Source of the DNA: Cordylochernes scorpioides
Lineage: Eukaryota; Arthropoda; Arachnida; Pseudoscorpiones; Chernetidae
Direction of reading: 5' to 3'
Assembly: GCA_030710605.1 (NCBI GenBank)
Contig: CP092879.1
Coordinates: 47,541,008-47,605,007 of the forward strand
Length of the DNA: 64,000 bases
Positions 42,612-53,004 of the stretch are shown one piece after another. A program made the translations under genes and the position numbers. Below the pieces are notes generated by a model. It ran no database searches and was not told where the DNA came from. It saw only the letters and a list, made by a program, of their open reading frames with translations. Numbering within the stretch: the stretch's first letter is position 1; the number at the start of each line of letters is the position of its first letter.

Positions 42612-42970
42612 ATTAGAAAATAAAAAAGGCATATCCTGACAATAGCACATGTGCCTTTCAGATGGCAGAACGCCTCTATTGGAACATAAATCAACTAAAC
42701 ATTAATTTAACCTGTTCCTTGATATTTGGCCAACCCAATATTTTGATAAACCAATAAAAGTCATCCACGAACGCGTTTTGCACTGTTGGTGCTAGTTAGC
42801 GTGGAGTAGGCTGTATAACTGCGACCAAAAAGAATTTTGGTCCCAAAGACTTCTTGAGAAACCAAGAAATGGGTATTTAAGGCCAAACATGCGTAAATAC
42901 GCTTAACACATGAAAAAAATAATAGAAAAAATATATAAAAAGTTCAGGGTATGCCTTTTTTATTTTAATA
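42612..42970 (-). repeat. Family E foldback repeat in the left arm
   Basis: The ends AAAAAGGCATATCCTGAC and its complement enclose a central block. The minus strand carries GGTCGCAG, CACGCTAACTAGC, loop CAACA, then GCAAAACGCG. Here the hammerhead-like CTGACGA has changed to CTAACTA. Confidence 0.7.
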
Positions 42971-44064
42971 TGCAACTATGTAATCCCCTCGAAAGAATAA
43001 ATATGTAATAATTATTACAAAGCAATAACGTGCCATCTATATATAACAAATTAAGACATTAAGAAGCGAATGTTTTTTTTTTCACAAATAAATCAAACTT
43101 CTACTGTCCTTACTGCGATGAAAAAAACATTGGGATAGCTTGGCTCATCAGTGGTAAAACCTCCAATCGGTTTTACCAATTTTTTTAATCTACCAAACCG
43201 CTTCTTTAGAGATCTAATACTGTATTGGATAATGTAATAATATAGTTGTTATTGAAGATATAAATAAACACAACGCTATATATTGATTTTTTAAATGAAA
43301 GATGAATTCCTACAAATAGTCAATAAGATTTTAAAAGGCTTGGTTAATTGTTGAAAAATGTATGGAGTCGTAGAGGAAGAGAAAGATCCTTTATTACTTA
43401 AAAAGTATAAAACTATAAAAGAAGGAAAAAGAGATAAAATTATATGTACATCAGCAGCTCACGCCGACCTGCCCTATCCAATAACCGCTAGCCAACTAAC
43501 AATCCAACAAGGCCGCGCTATACATTGTTGCATCAATTTCAATACGCCCTACATTTATTCAAAATATTCTATAATATTTAATATTTATTTAAAAAGGATT
43601 ATTTAGATTATCATCATTCCATTTTATAGTTTCATTCCTTTTGGAATATTTTATTGTACATATATTTTGATTGGTTATTGGAGCAAGAGAGGACCTAGGA
43701 GAAGACTGCGGATCACGACCTACGAGGAAGACCACGAATAAATAAACACAATAACTTTAAAAGGTAATTTATTTTATTTACTTTTATTTATTTACTTTTA
43801 TTTATTTGCTTTGAATATGGAAGCCCGCTCGGGAAACAGGTATAACACAAAGAAGGAAGAAACCAAGGTTGATGACCCTGCAAACTTGCAACTTAATGCA
43901 ACAATATGCAGGGATGTCAATTTGCATAGACAATACTAAAACTCTATGCAAATATCTGTATATCAAATATCGTAGAAATATCTGCAATTGTCAATTTCAA
44001 TGCTAATAAATGGTTAATATAATCCACCAGATCGTTATAAGTATTGTATGTTTATCTGCTTATA

Positions 44065-45280
44065 CAAGGGCTGTTCGATAAGTAAAGATAAAAAGAATAC
44101 AAATTTATCTCGCTGGTGAGGCTAGAAGGAGGTTCCTGTGTATGACGTCAAATCTCGTGACTCCGCCTTCTAGAAAGATAGCGCCGTAGGAATTGATTCC
44201 AAAATGGATGAAAATGAATTTTGAGCTATCATCAAGCATTTCATTTTTTAAACGTTGGTCGGCTTCCCAAATTGAAGCTGAACTGAACCAAGTTGATGGA
44301 TACTCAGCTCCATTATATTTAAGACCATTTATTACTGGATGAATGAATTTAAACAGGAACGAAAATCAACACAAAATGAATCACCTCACGGACGGCCTAT
44401 GGATGTAACCACGCTAGAAATTATATTTAAAAATCCATTGCATCGTTATTGAGGAAGATCGGCGAGTGAAATAACGTAGAAGAGACCACGGGTATCTCAT
44501 TTAGACAAAGAGGGTATACCATATCCTTCATTTAAAATTACAGATGAAGATTCTGTGTTCCAGATGGGTGCCACGATTGCTTATGATCGACCTAAAACGC
44601 ATGCGGACAGACATTTCCCAGCAGTGTTTATTGTTGATCGCTCTTAATTCTTGGGACTTTTGGTGTCGTTTTGCGACAGTAGACAAGACCTGGATACACC
44701 ACTACACACCAGAGTCCAAACAGCAGTCAAAGCAGTGAACAGGTCCGGGCTAAAAGGCTCCAAATAGGTCAAAGACTGTTGTATCAACCGGAAAGGTGAT
44801 CATCACTGTCTTTTGGGATTCCCAAGGAATAATTCTAATTGACTATTTGAAAAAAGAAAGACAATCAAATGATTGTATTATGCAACACGCCTGGATCGAT
44901 TATAGGAAGAATTGCGTGCCAAACTTCCGAGATTGGCTCAGTTGAAGGCGCTTTTTCACGATGACAATGCTCCACTCCATAGGTCGAATGTAGCAGCTAC
45001 CAAATTGTTAGAATTAAGTTTCCTTTTTGAACTCCCATCCACCTTATTCTTCAGATTTGTTCCCATGTGAATTCTTCCTCTTTTAAAAAAAATAAATAAA
45101 TGGTTGGTAGGGAGGAAATTTTCTTCAAATGAAGAGATTATCGACGATGTAAATGAATACTTTGAGGACCTCGAAACATCAAACTTTTCGGAGGGGACAA
45201 AAAAAAAACAACATCGCTAGACCAGGTAAAGCATCATTTTCCAAAAACAAGTTTTTTTATCTTACTTATAGAACTGCCTT
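44065..45280 (+). mobile_element. Mariner element in the left arm, inactive
   Basis: The ends GGGCTGTTCGATAAGTAAAG (44068) and CTTACTTATAGAACTGCC (45261-45278) are inverted repeats. The + frame pieces begin MDENEF at 44203 with TGA as the seventh codon. They then include RWSASQIEAELNQVDG, VPRLLMIDLKRMRTDISQ and VDKTWIHHYTPESKQQ (first Asp region), and HDDNAPLHRS (second Asp). The third catalytic position reads PCEFFLF, with Glu where mariners have Asp. Many stops. The copy at 55450-56708 shares the same early TGA. Confidence 0.8.
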
Positions 45281-45509
45281 CTTCGTGTTCATTTTATGGC
45301 TAATTCTTGGCGATGGTTGTTTTAACACTATTACAACTTTAACGAAGAATCGATGGGAATGTTTACATCATTGATGAACCATGTTTTCCTAATTGTTTTT
45401 CATCTTCAACAATTTACCTATTGTAGAAACTTATATAAAGATGTTTCTTGTTATTTTAGAAATTTTACAAATATTCTTTTTATTTATAAAGTACTGTTCT
45501 TTCATATTA

Positions 45510-45875
45510 AAGGACAAGTAACTCTGCCTTTGCGGGTCCCAAGCCCGGATGAAAAAGGAGGAGGGGGAGCAGTAACAAGCTCACTAAAAAACCTGGGTTC
45601 AGCTAGCCCGGCTGATAGTACCCTGTAAGGGCTTCTAATCTAGAAATACAGGATGAGATTGTACTCCATGTTAGGAGCGGCTGCACATGGCGTCTGTTCC
45701 TTATGTCAGAGGCAGCCATTTCTTTTTGAGCTAAGTCGGCCTGCCACTGAGTAGTGCTCCCAGTCTTAATGACAAAGGCAGACACATTCTACTTCACCCA
45801 ATCATGATGGTTGTTAAATCTCAAGCTTTACAAGCTTGACACCCTAATATGATTGAGTGGAGATAAGAAAGAAGA
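45510..45875 (+). repeat. LINE-derived repeat L, copy 1
   Basis: CTCTGCCTTTGCGGGTCCCA, AAAAAGGAGGAGGGGGAGC, TTAGGAGCGGCTGCACATGG and the tail GGAGATAAGAAAGAAGAA also occur at 53341-53655 (+) and 54825-55200 (-). The fragment at 33290 carries the same tail after a LINE coding end, hence the LINE assignment. Confidence 0.65.
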
Positions 45876-46380
45876 ATAAGAAAGGACAATTAATAAATAT
45901 TGATACAAAACCGATTAACAATTTAAAAATATTTATTGAAATCTTATCAATTACAAATATACACAGTATATGCATAATTATTATTACAATGATAAGATGA
46001 TATAAAAAATCAATATATAAATGCTATATACAACAATTATGTACAAGGTAACTCTGATACAGAGTAAAATTAAATATCACTAATGGGTCTCAAATGATAC
46101 TGAGCATTTCTTGCCTGAAGAAGTAAAGGTAAATCACAAACTTGTCTGACGATGTGATGGTGTATTCCTTAAGATCAATTGATCAGCCTATTTAGGCTAA
46201 TTTATTATTTTTATCATATATTTCTACAGGTGTTATTCAACTAATATTATAAATCATAGGCGCGCAAGACAGATGATAGATTAAAGTTGAAGAAAGGTCG
46301 ATCTTAATCTCCATTTTCTGTATATAACTGTTTTTTTTTTTACTTCTGATTACCCACACAAACATACAACACATTTGGAA
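45876..46380. other. AT-rich DNA at the inner edge of the left arm
   Basis: No gene or known repeat. The inverted similarity with the right arm stops at about 45875. Confidence 0.5.
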
Positions 46381-46384
46381 AAAT

Positions 46385-47250
46385 CCTGTATGGGATGAGT
46401 ATTCTAAATGAAGACTTTTTGTTGTAGTTGTTGCTGAGAATATAAGTGAAAAATGTTGTGTATTAAAGAAATATAAAGTTATTCTCTAACTAAAGAAGGT
46501 TCTAAAAATGCATAGGGTTCCTCTCCCATCTAATTAAGCCTCAAATCTAGACGCCACCTGTATGGGACGAATATTCTAAAAAAAAAAGACTTTTTGTTGT
46601 AGTTGTTTCTGAGATTATAAATGAAAATGTTGTGTATTAAAGAAATATAAAGTTATTCTCTAACTAAAGAAGGTTCTAAAAAAGCATAAGTGTCCTCTTT
46701 CATCTAATTAATCCTCAAATCTAGACGCCACCTGTATGGGACAAATGTTCTTAATAAAGACTTTTTGTTGTAGTTGTTTTTGAGATTATAAGTAAAAAAT
46801 GTTGTGTATTAAAGAAATATAAAGTTATTCTCTAACTAAAGAAGGTTCTAAAAAAGCATAGGGCTCCTCTCCCATCAAATTAAGCCTCAAATCTAGACGC
46901 CACCTGTATGGGACGAATATCCTCAAATAAAGAATCTTTGTTGTAGTTGTTGCTGAGATTATAAGTGAAAATGTTGTGTATTAAAGAAATATAAAGTTAT
47001 TCTCTAACTAAAGAAGGTACTAAAAAAGCATAGGGCTTCTCTCCCATCAAATTAAGCCTCAAAACTAGACGCCACCTGTATGGGTCGAATATCTTCAAAT
47101 AACGACTTTTTGTTGTAGTTGTTGCTGAGATTATAAGTGAAAAATATTGTGTATTAAGAGAGACAAAGAATCCTCTAACTAAAAAGGTTTTAAAAATGCA
47201 TAGGGCTCCTATTTCATCAAATTAAGCCTCAAAACTAGACGCCATCTATT
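46385..47250. repeat. Tandem repeat, about 172-bp unit, five copies
   Basis: Units start near 46387, 46558, 46732, 46904 and 47075 with CTGTATGGG(A/T). They contain GACTTTTTGTTGTAGTTGTT, AAGAAATATAAAGTTATTC and CTCAAATCTAGACGCCAC. The last unit runs into GACGCCATCTATTGGCTGTC. Confidence 0.85.
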
Positions 47251-47800
47251 GGCTGTCGCCATTTTCCATCTAAAGAAGGTTGATTTGTCGACAGGAGGGT
47301 GTTGGGGAGTAGATCACATCGATAGCCAATCGTATTTAATGTAAATGTAGACGACGCCCAGTGATAAACCAACTTTCTCTTCTCAATCATCCGACTCTGA
47401 TAACACGGTTTTGCTGGAATACGAAGGTCGTTCACTCAGCAAGTTTCGCTTCATGATATCTAATGTAATCAATGTAGAGGTTGTCTACATGCCAGCTTGT
47501 TGAATTTATTTGTTAATAATACAAAAATATCAATTATAGCTTCATCAATTAAGCCAGAATGACGAAAAGTGGGAAAAAAAGGAAAAACAAACCCACCTTG
47601 AATATCAAACAAGTCAGACAAAACCTTCTCAAGAACAATATCCCCAAGGACCTGAGGACCCAACGACATCATTATAAATTATAATTGTAAATGAACAAAC
47701 CCTGTACATCTCCCACAGTATATTGTAAATATGATGATCAAGGTTTCTCTTTTTGAGCGGCACCTAATAAAGTTATTTGGAACTGTAACTAATGTATATA
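47251..47800 (+). other. Probable LINE 3' end with a 42-codon basic frame
   Basis: A frame from the ATG at 47559 (MTKSGKKRKNKPTLNIKQ ...) ends with TAA near 47687. A tail AGCGGCACCTAATAAAGTTA lies at 47757, resembling LINE 3' ends elsewhere in the window (AGCAGCCCCGTAAATAAAG at 60825). Function unknown; a truncated LINE is the best guess. Confidence 0.35.
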
Positions 47801-48108
47801 GGGAATAAAATATTCTGATAAGTAAAAAAAGAAAGTATTGCAAGATGATAGAAAAGTCTACAAGCCTGTATATGCATTGAGATCAAAAGTGGGCTTGTAG
47901 ACACATGGCACATATTTCAGTCTGTAATACGCATTTTTTCCCTATTTACATAATCCTTTTTTTAAACGTTACAGTAATATATGTATGCGTGTTCTCTTTG
48001 TCTGGTCAAAGGCTGCTAATAGATATACCATCAACTCTTTGGTATTTTCTAATTTATCTTTTTTTTTTGTTAACTCACATTTTCAGCACATATTCATATT
48101 CTCTATTC
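47801..48108. other. AT-rich DNA, no gene
   Basis: T-rich sequence, no supported feature. Confidence 0.5.
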
Positions 48109-48325
48109 TGAATTGAATTCTACCTCGATATAACGTGATATGTAGAATTTGATGAGGGCCAACAGCCCGAAACGCGTCCGTGGTTAGCTTTTCTTGATTA
48201 ATCAAGAATGGGTATTTGGCCAATTCTGGAATAATTAAAAATCAACGAGAATAGGTGATATTTATTCCGATAGATGGCGCAAGCCATCAGCAACCTTCAG
48301 TTGCACGATAAGGAGATGCCATTTT
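48105..48325 (+). repeat. Family D repeat with hammerhead-like core
   Basis: AATTCTAC (about 48115-48122) pairs with GTAGAATT (48142-48149). Then come TTGATGA (48149-48155), hairpin GGGC-CAACA-GCCC (48156-48168) and GAAAC (48169-48173), followed by GCGTCCGTGG. The outer half ends GATAAGGAGATGCCATTTTT as in 37530-37795. Confidence 0.65.
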
Positions 48326-49440
48326 TCACAATAAATGCCTTTATTCACAATTTGGGGGAAATATTTTTGTTGTTTCTCATCAATAAAACTTACTGTATAA
48401 AATATCTTTCAAAGTTATTGTCTGAATCTCGATATACATCCTAAAAGATACAACTTCCTTAAGTTTTGTCCATAAGTGTAGATTCAAATTTATATATATC
48501 TTTAAAACAAATTTTTATCAGCTACTTGAAAAGTAAAATGGCAGCTAAAAGATGAGTCAAAGGAGAGAAGAAGAGATATAAAAGTAAATTATAAAAACTT
48601 TTGTTTTAACCATGTTTTTATCGCTTTCAACACTTATATCAAAATATTTAAAATATTATCTACATATTTACAAAGAAACTTTACAACAAAGACTAACTTA
48701 AGTAAAAAAGAAAAAACAAAGACTATCTACGCATTAAGGCGGAGTCAAAAAAATGCACATCTTATTTGACAAATAAATTCTTATTCAAACAATGATACTA
48801 CATTTTATATTAAATATTATTCAATTATATGCTTTTTTTAATGTCTATGTCTATATTTGTAAAATATATTTATAGAAAAGGCGTTATATATTATTTTTTA
48901 AAATCATATAACATTGAAAATATATTAATATAAAGGTTTATGTAGGCATATATTATATGCAAATACATGTTTTTTTTATTCTTTCATTTATTTTTATATA
49001 TTTTGTTTTATTTTCACGGATTTAGCCAGGCCAATCTGCTTATGAACTTAATTGTCTTAATTATATTTTCCTTTATATATAAATTTCATTATTAATATCA
49101 AATGTGATTAGCTTTGATTACTGTAATTTTTCTACATGTATCCTACATTTCTGTTCGGAGAATCTCTATAAGACCAAAAGATCATAAAGCTTTTTGTTGT
49201 TGTATAACGTAAAAAATATCAAAAAAAGCATAATATAATTTGATATAGAATGAAACTATATATATTTTCAGTAGATACATTTTATAATTAGAAGCTATTT
49301 TTTAGCGATGCATTTTTCTAAATTGAGGAAAATGTTGTATTAATTTTGACTTTAGAGCGTGAAATAGAAAATGCAAATGTTATGCAGAGAAAAAGAAAGC
49401 ATGTTATATATACAAGAAGCAGAAAGGTTAAAAAAAAACT
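48326..49440. other. AT-rich DNA, no gene found
   Basis: About 1.1 kb downstream of the RING gene at 49.4-49.8 kb. If that gene has an intron after its stop codon (see there), its 3' UTR exon would lie here; I could not identify it. Confidence 0.5.
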
Positions 49441-49444
49441 CACG

Positions 49445-49831
49445 TCAATCACTGTCTTCGCCAAATATCATTGGTAGAAAATGCTGAAGTCCAAAGATGT
49501 CTCTAACACAAGAGTTTTGGGCTCTTTGGATTAGTCCTGCGATGGGATTTTCATTATTATGAACTTGAATGTTGATGGATAATGGTTGAACGACGTTATT
49601 AGGAGGATGGTTGTTGATCTGGATGTTTGGAGTTTCTTGAGGTCTAGCTACAACATTTCTTAGATTTAGCCGTGACCTACATGAGGGGCAGTTGTCGGAT
49701 GTCTCAAGATGGACGTGAAGGCAGGTAAAATGGTAATAGTGGCCGCAGAGTAGACGGGTCAATGGACCGGTTTCACCGTCATGGCACATGTCGCACGAAG
49801 GTATCGCCATTCTTTGTTCGAAGTGCAGCAA
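49445..49831 (-). CDS. RING-H2 finger protein, spacer copy 1
   Basis: 128 codons from 49831. The second ATG (MAIPSCDMCHDGETG, at 49810) is the better start, because the paralogue at 52.67 kb begins MAIPF at the same place. RING-H2 ligands: CDMC, CGHYYHFTC (C-x-H-x2-H-x2-C), CPSC. A putative ubiquitin ligase. After the finger both paralogues read LNLRNV(V/L)AR, then an Asn/Gln-rich linker, and both end in Ser-Asp. Here the linker is IQINNHPPNNVVQPL and the tail is LIQRAQNSCVRDIFGLQHF. The stop TGA is followed one base later by GTGAGT, a splice donor, as in the paralogue, suggesting an intron in the 3' UTR. The upstream block GTCAGTGGCGCCCTCTA at 49859-49876 is shared with the paralogue. Confidence 0.75.
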   Translation of the reverse strand: MLHFEQRMAIPSCDMCHDGETGPLTRLLCGHYYHFTCLHVHLETSDNCPSCRSRLNLRNVVARPQETPNIQINNHPPNNVVQPLSINIQVHNNENPIAGLIQRAQNSCVRDIFGLQHFLPMIFGEDSD

Positions 49832-49858
49832 GTACTGGCAACCTGTTCTAGGCGGGAG

Positions 49859-49876
49859 AGTCAGTGGCGCCCTCTA
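49859..49876. promoter_or_regulatory. Upstream block shared by the two RING paralogues
   Basis: GTCAGTGGCGCCCTCTA here and GTCAGTCGCGCCCTCTA at 52739-52756, about 50-70 bases before each start codon in otherwise different DNA. It could be a retained promoter element of the duplicated gene, or simply common ancestry. Confidence 0.45.
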
Positions 49877-49879
49877 CTC

Positions 49880-50150
49880 GATGTGGTGGCCAGATAAATG
49901 ACGCGACAGGTTGTTTCTAAGTTAAGCATAAGATTATGCAATATGGTCGTCTTTTCACAGAATATTTAGTTTCTAGCTCTGTTCATTTGTTAGTCTCGAT
50001 TAACGATACTAAATTCGTATTTTGCATTGCAAGAATTGTGTCAACTACAATGCATACTCCAAATCTCTATATTGTTATTTATAGCACAATATAAATGTGT
50101 AATATTCATTATCATAATATATTATAATGCAACAGCGCGCCATCTGTTAT
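49880..50150. other. Intergenic AT-rich DNA
   Basis: No feature supported. Confidence 0.5.
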
Positions 50151-50286
50151 GAATATTTGAAACTATTATAGACGCGTATGATTCTTTTGAGAATTAAACA
50201 ATTTCTACTGCCCTTACTGCAATGGCAGTAGAAATGGTTTAATTTTCAAAAGAATCTTACGCATATATAATAGTTTCAAATATTCA
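50151..50286. repeat. Palindromic foldback element
   Basis: Arms of about 62 bases. The left arm starts GAATATTTGAAACTATTATA and the right arm ends with its mirror, around a loop CTTACTGCAAT. Preceded by CAGCGCGCCATCTGTTA, the terminal motif of the 12308 family. A worn copy is at 38440-38660. Confidence 0.8.
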
Positions 50287-51370
50287 TTTTCATAATATAA
50301 AGAGGTATTATAATATGATGCATTAGCGTACTATCTTTTATAAGAAATTTAAATTATTTTCGACGCATTAAAAACAGTTTAAATTTCTTAAAAAGGGCAT
50401 TATAATCGTTATAGCTATAACTTTAAAATGATGGCCTATCTATTTTATGATATGATTATATATGCTTTGAATACACTCATGAACAAAACGTAAGGAAGTA
50501 GAAAGTATTTAATGTCACCATTGTCTATTTTTTGAATAAGACAGAGGCAATTTTGTTCATACTTGGTTATCACGTGTATCTTCAATAAAGGTCATTATGT
50601 ATCAAATATCTTTCAGAGTTATTGTATGAATCTCCCGATATACATGCTAAAAAGTAAAACTTCTTTAAATTTTATCTATGAATGTAATATATTTGAGTTT
50701 AAGGTATATACTTTGTAGATATATCTATAAAGTACATATGAAATGAGAATGAAAAATCTTCATCGTGAGTTCGAATAAACCTTTGAATAAATATGTTAAA
50801 ATATTACAAATGTGATATTGTACTGGGATAAGGTGCATAAATTATGAAAAAAAGGCATCTCCTTATCATTCAACTACACTGCCATTAGTTGGCACGATAA
50901 GGAGATGCCTTTTTAAAATAAAATATGTTAAAAGTATACAAAGAAGGTATCTATACATTGTATAGATTTTTTTGTGTGAAAAAAAAAAACGTATTAATGA
51001 AGCATACTTAGTTCAAACTATTATCGTCGCTAGGATTTACTTTTGTTTTTACTTCAAGACATCGCATGTTTTAGGTATAGAAACATTTCTATCTTTTACC
51101 TTTACAAGAAGCAAGAGTTTCATTTGGTTATTTTCATTCATTGACATTCAATATTAAACATTAAAATAGCAATCACTTGTAAAAAAAGGCTTTTAAACTT
51201 ATAAGATAGCAGGCAAAATGTTTATATCATGTTAAAGAAACTTTTCGTCTGCATTTAAATTTTGTAATTTTGCACATTAGTGCTATATGTATAGTTATAA
51301 ATTGATATATCAAGTATATAATGATATAAATTAAATTTTAAATTTATGAATTCGCATATATAGAGCGTTG
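50287..51370. other. AT-rich DNA with a minimal family D hairpin
   Basis: 50855-50912 is a short palindrome (AAAAAGGCATCTCCTTATC ... GATAAGGAGATGCCTTTTT), a family D copy with its centre deleted. The rest has no gene. Confidence 0.6.
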
Positions 51371-51544
51371 TATAGGGATATATTTAATGAGAGAGGAACC
51401 TCTTTTAGTAAATGGATTCCTTCCGAAACTTTATATTGTTTTCTGGCCTGAAAATTGTCCCTGCTCTTTCAGCATAAACACCCCTTCTATCTTCAAACGT
51501 TATGGAATCGAAGCCTCTTCTATACAGAACTCTTCTATATGCTT

Positions 51545-51895
51545 GTTCGGCGGTACAACTACTATAGTAGGAACAATACAGAGAAGATTAGCATGGCCCC
51601 TGTTATACCAGTTCGGCGGTACAACTACTACAATAGGAACGAGACAGAGAAGATTAGCATGGCCCCTGTTATACCAGTTCGGCAGTACAACTACTACAAT
51701 AGGAAGGATACAGAGAAGATTAGCATGGCCCCTGTTATACCAGTTCGGCGGTACAACTACTACAATAGGAAGGATACAGAGAAGATTAGCATGGCCCCTA
51801 TGATACCAGTTTGGCGGTACAACTACTACAATAGGAACGATACAGAGAAGATTAGCATTGCCCCTGCGCAAAGATGACACGCAAAATCGCGAAGA
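51545..51895 (+). repeat. Tandemly amplified U6 snRNA 5' portion
   Basis: Five copies of a 66-bp unit start at 51545, 51611, 51677, 51743 and 51809. Each unit has GTTCGGCGGTACAACTACTA, then GGAACGATACAGAGAAGATT and AGCATGGCCCCTG, the 5' stem-loop region and the invariant GATACAGAGAAGATTAGCATGG box of U6 snRNA. Only the last copy continues into the rest of U6 (CGCAAAGATGACACGC, then AAAATCGCGAAGAGTTCG). The 5' loop differs from animal U6 (CACATATACTAAAATTGG) and no T-run terminator follows, so it is a pseudogene derivative. Because 66 is a multiple of three, long open frames run through it by chance. Confidence 0.85.
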
Positions 51896-52173
51896 GTTCG
51901 ATTAAAATAAGGGCTATAGTCCGATTCGTGGTATACAGGTTGGTTTTTGTCTGAATTTTCCAAACCTGGTATTGTAGCACATTCCTTATCACTACCATAA
52001 CGTTCTATAGTATGTTAATGGCCCAAAATTCATATCAAGATGTAAAGGATAAGGATGAAAATTTTAAAATATTTAGGCGCATTACAATGCAACATTATAC
52101 TACTTCTTACCTATCGTGTGAAGTTTAATATATGCAAATGAGTACCATGTATTATAGAAAGGTTGAAGACTCA
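51896..52173. other. Intergenic DNA between U6 array and RING gene
   Basis: No gene recognised. This would be the start of the 3' UTR intron of the RING gene at 52176 if its splice donor is used. Confidence 0.4.
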
Positions 52174-52175
52174 CC

Positions 52176-52670
52176 TCAATCACTGTTGCACTGTCTGCGG
52201 CATCCATTCAGCAACTCTATGGCCAGGTCAACTTGACGAAACACAATAGTTTGAGCTCGGCCGAGGAAATCTCCGATGCGACAGCTGACCACTCGCCAAT
52301 CTCTGGTTGGAGGTTGAACCGGTTCGACGTTGGTAGATGGTTGATTGTCGTCCTGGACGTTTGTTGAAGGTTGGTGTTCGTCCTGGACGTTTGTTGAAGG
52401 ATCGTTTTCGTCCTGGACGTTTGTAGAATGCTGGTTGTTGTCCTGGACGTTTGTAGAAGGCTGGTTGTTGTCCTGGACGTTAGTTATTTCTTGATGTCTA
52501 GCCAATACGTTTCTCAAGTTGAGCGGAGTCCCGCAGACTAGACAATTGTCTGACGTCTGGAGTTGGATGTAGAGACAGGTAAAATGGAAATAATGACCAC
52601 ACTGGAGATGGGTCATATGACTGGTTTCCGCGTCATGGCATATACCACATAATAAAAATGGAATCGCCAT
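52176..52670 (-). CDS. RING-H2 finger protein, spacer copy 2, with Asn/Gln repeats
   Basis: 164 residues from MAIPFLLCGICHDAETS. RING-H2 ligands: CGIC, CGHYFHFTC; the last pair is CLVC. It is a putative ubiquitin ligase and paralogue of the gene at 49445-49831 (same start, LNLRNVLAR after the finger, Ser-Asp end). Residues 64-115 are about five copies of a ten-residue unit (STNVQDNNQP), encoded by 30-base near-identical repeats, so length may vary between individuals. The TGA stop is followed after one base by GTGAGT, a strong splice donor also present in the paralogue. TATATAAAG lies 54 bases upstream. Confidence 0.8.
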   Translation of the reverse strand: MAIPFLLCGICHDAETSHMTHLQCGHYFHFTCLYIQLQTSDNCLVCGTPLNLRNVLARHQEITNVQDNNQPSTNVQDNNQHSTNVQDENDPSTNVQDEHQPSTNVQDDNQPSTNVEPVQPPTRDWRVVSCRIGDFLGRAQTIVFRQVDLAIELLNGCRRQCNSD

Positions 52671-52723
52671 TTTTTAAAAATTTGATTTGCAGCAGTACGT
52701 GCAGTAAGCTACTGTAATGGCAG

Positions 52724-52732
52724 CTTTATATA
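52724..52732 (-). promoter_or_regulatory. TATA box of RING copy 2
   Basis: TATATAAAG on the minus strand, 54 bases before the ATG. The next upstream block is the shared GTCAGTCGCGCCCTCTA (52739-52756). Paralogue 1 lacks a TATA box in this position. Confidence 0.5.
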
Positions 52733-53004
52733 GTGCCAGTCAGTCGCGCCCTCTATGATAGGGGGTGACTGATTAGGCGACGTCGACGGTGTTATCTCTG
52801 GATGTACCATGTGATCCACAGAGTATTCCTGGATGTTTCTGAATTAGTAAAATTTATATCTTTATTACTTTAAATAGGTAGAGTTTCAGTTATTCAATAA
52901 ATTTATTTATTTATGCTTATGAGGTGATACAGCAACATCTTTACAATTAGAGAGGAGACAAAATGAACCAAATCTAGAAAAAAGAAGTGAGGACATATCG
53001 GTCA

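Larger units (their letters stand above)
42385..45875 (+). repeat. Left arm of a large inverted duplication
   Basis: Read in reverse complement this segment matches 54825-58112 over its length. Shared landmarks, outer to inner, are the CATTTTATGATGT block (42388), family E element (42612-42970), GGTTTTACCAATTT block (43165), frame ATGTATGGAGTCGTAGAGGA (43358), mariner (44065-45280) and LINE-derived repeat (45510-45875). The left arm holds about 380 bp (43530-43915) absent from the right one; its LINE-like tail is GACCACGAATAAATAAAC. Confidence 0.85.

Noticed and set aside
46385-47250. 172-bp tandem repeat as a possible regulatory array upstream of a gene.
   Set aside because: No gene start adjoins it and the units degrade toward one end, as in ordinary minisatellites.
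51387-51880. Long frames on both strands across the U6 array (up to 140 codons).
   Set aside because: A 66-bp period keeps any stop-free frame open, and the DNA is clearly U6-derived.
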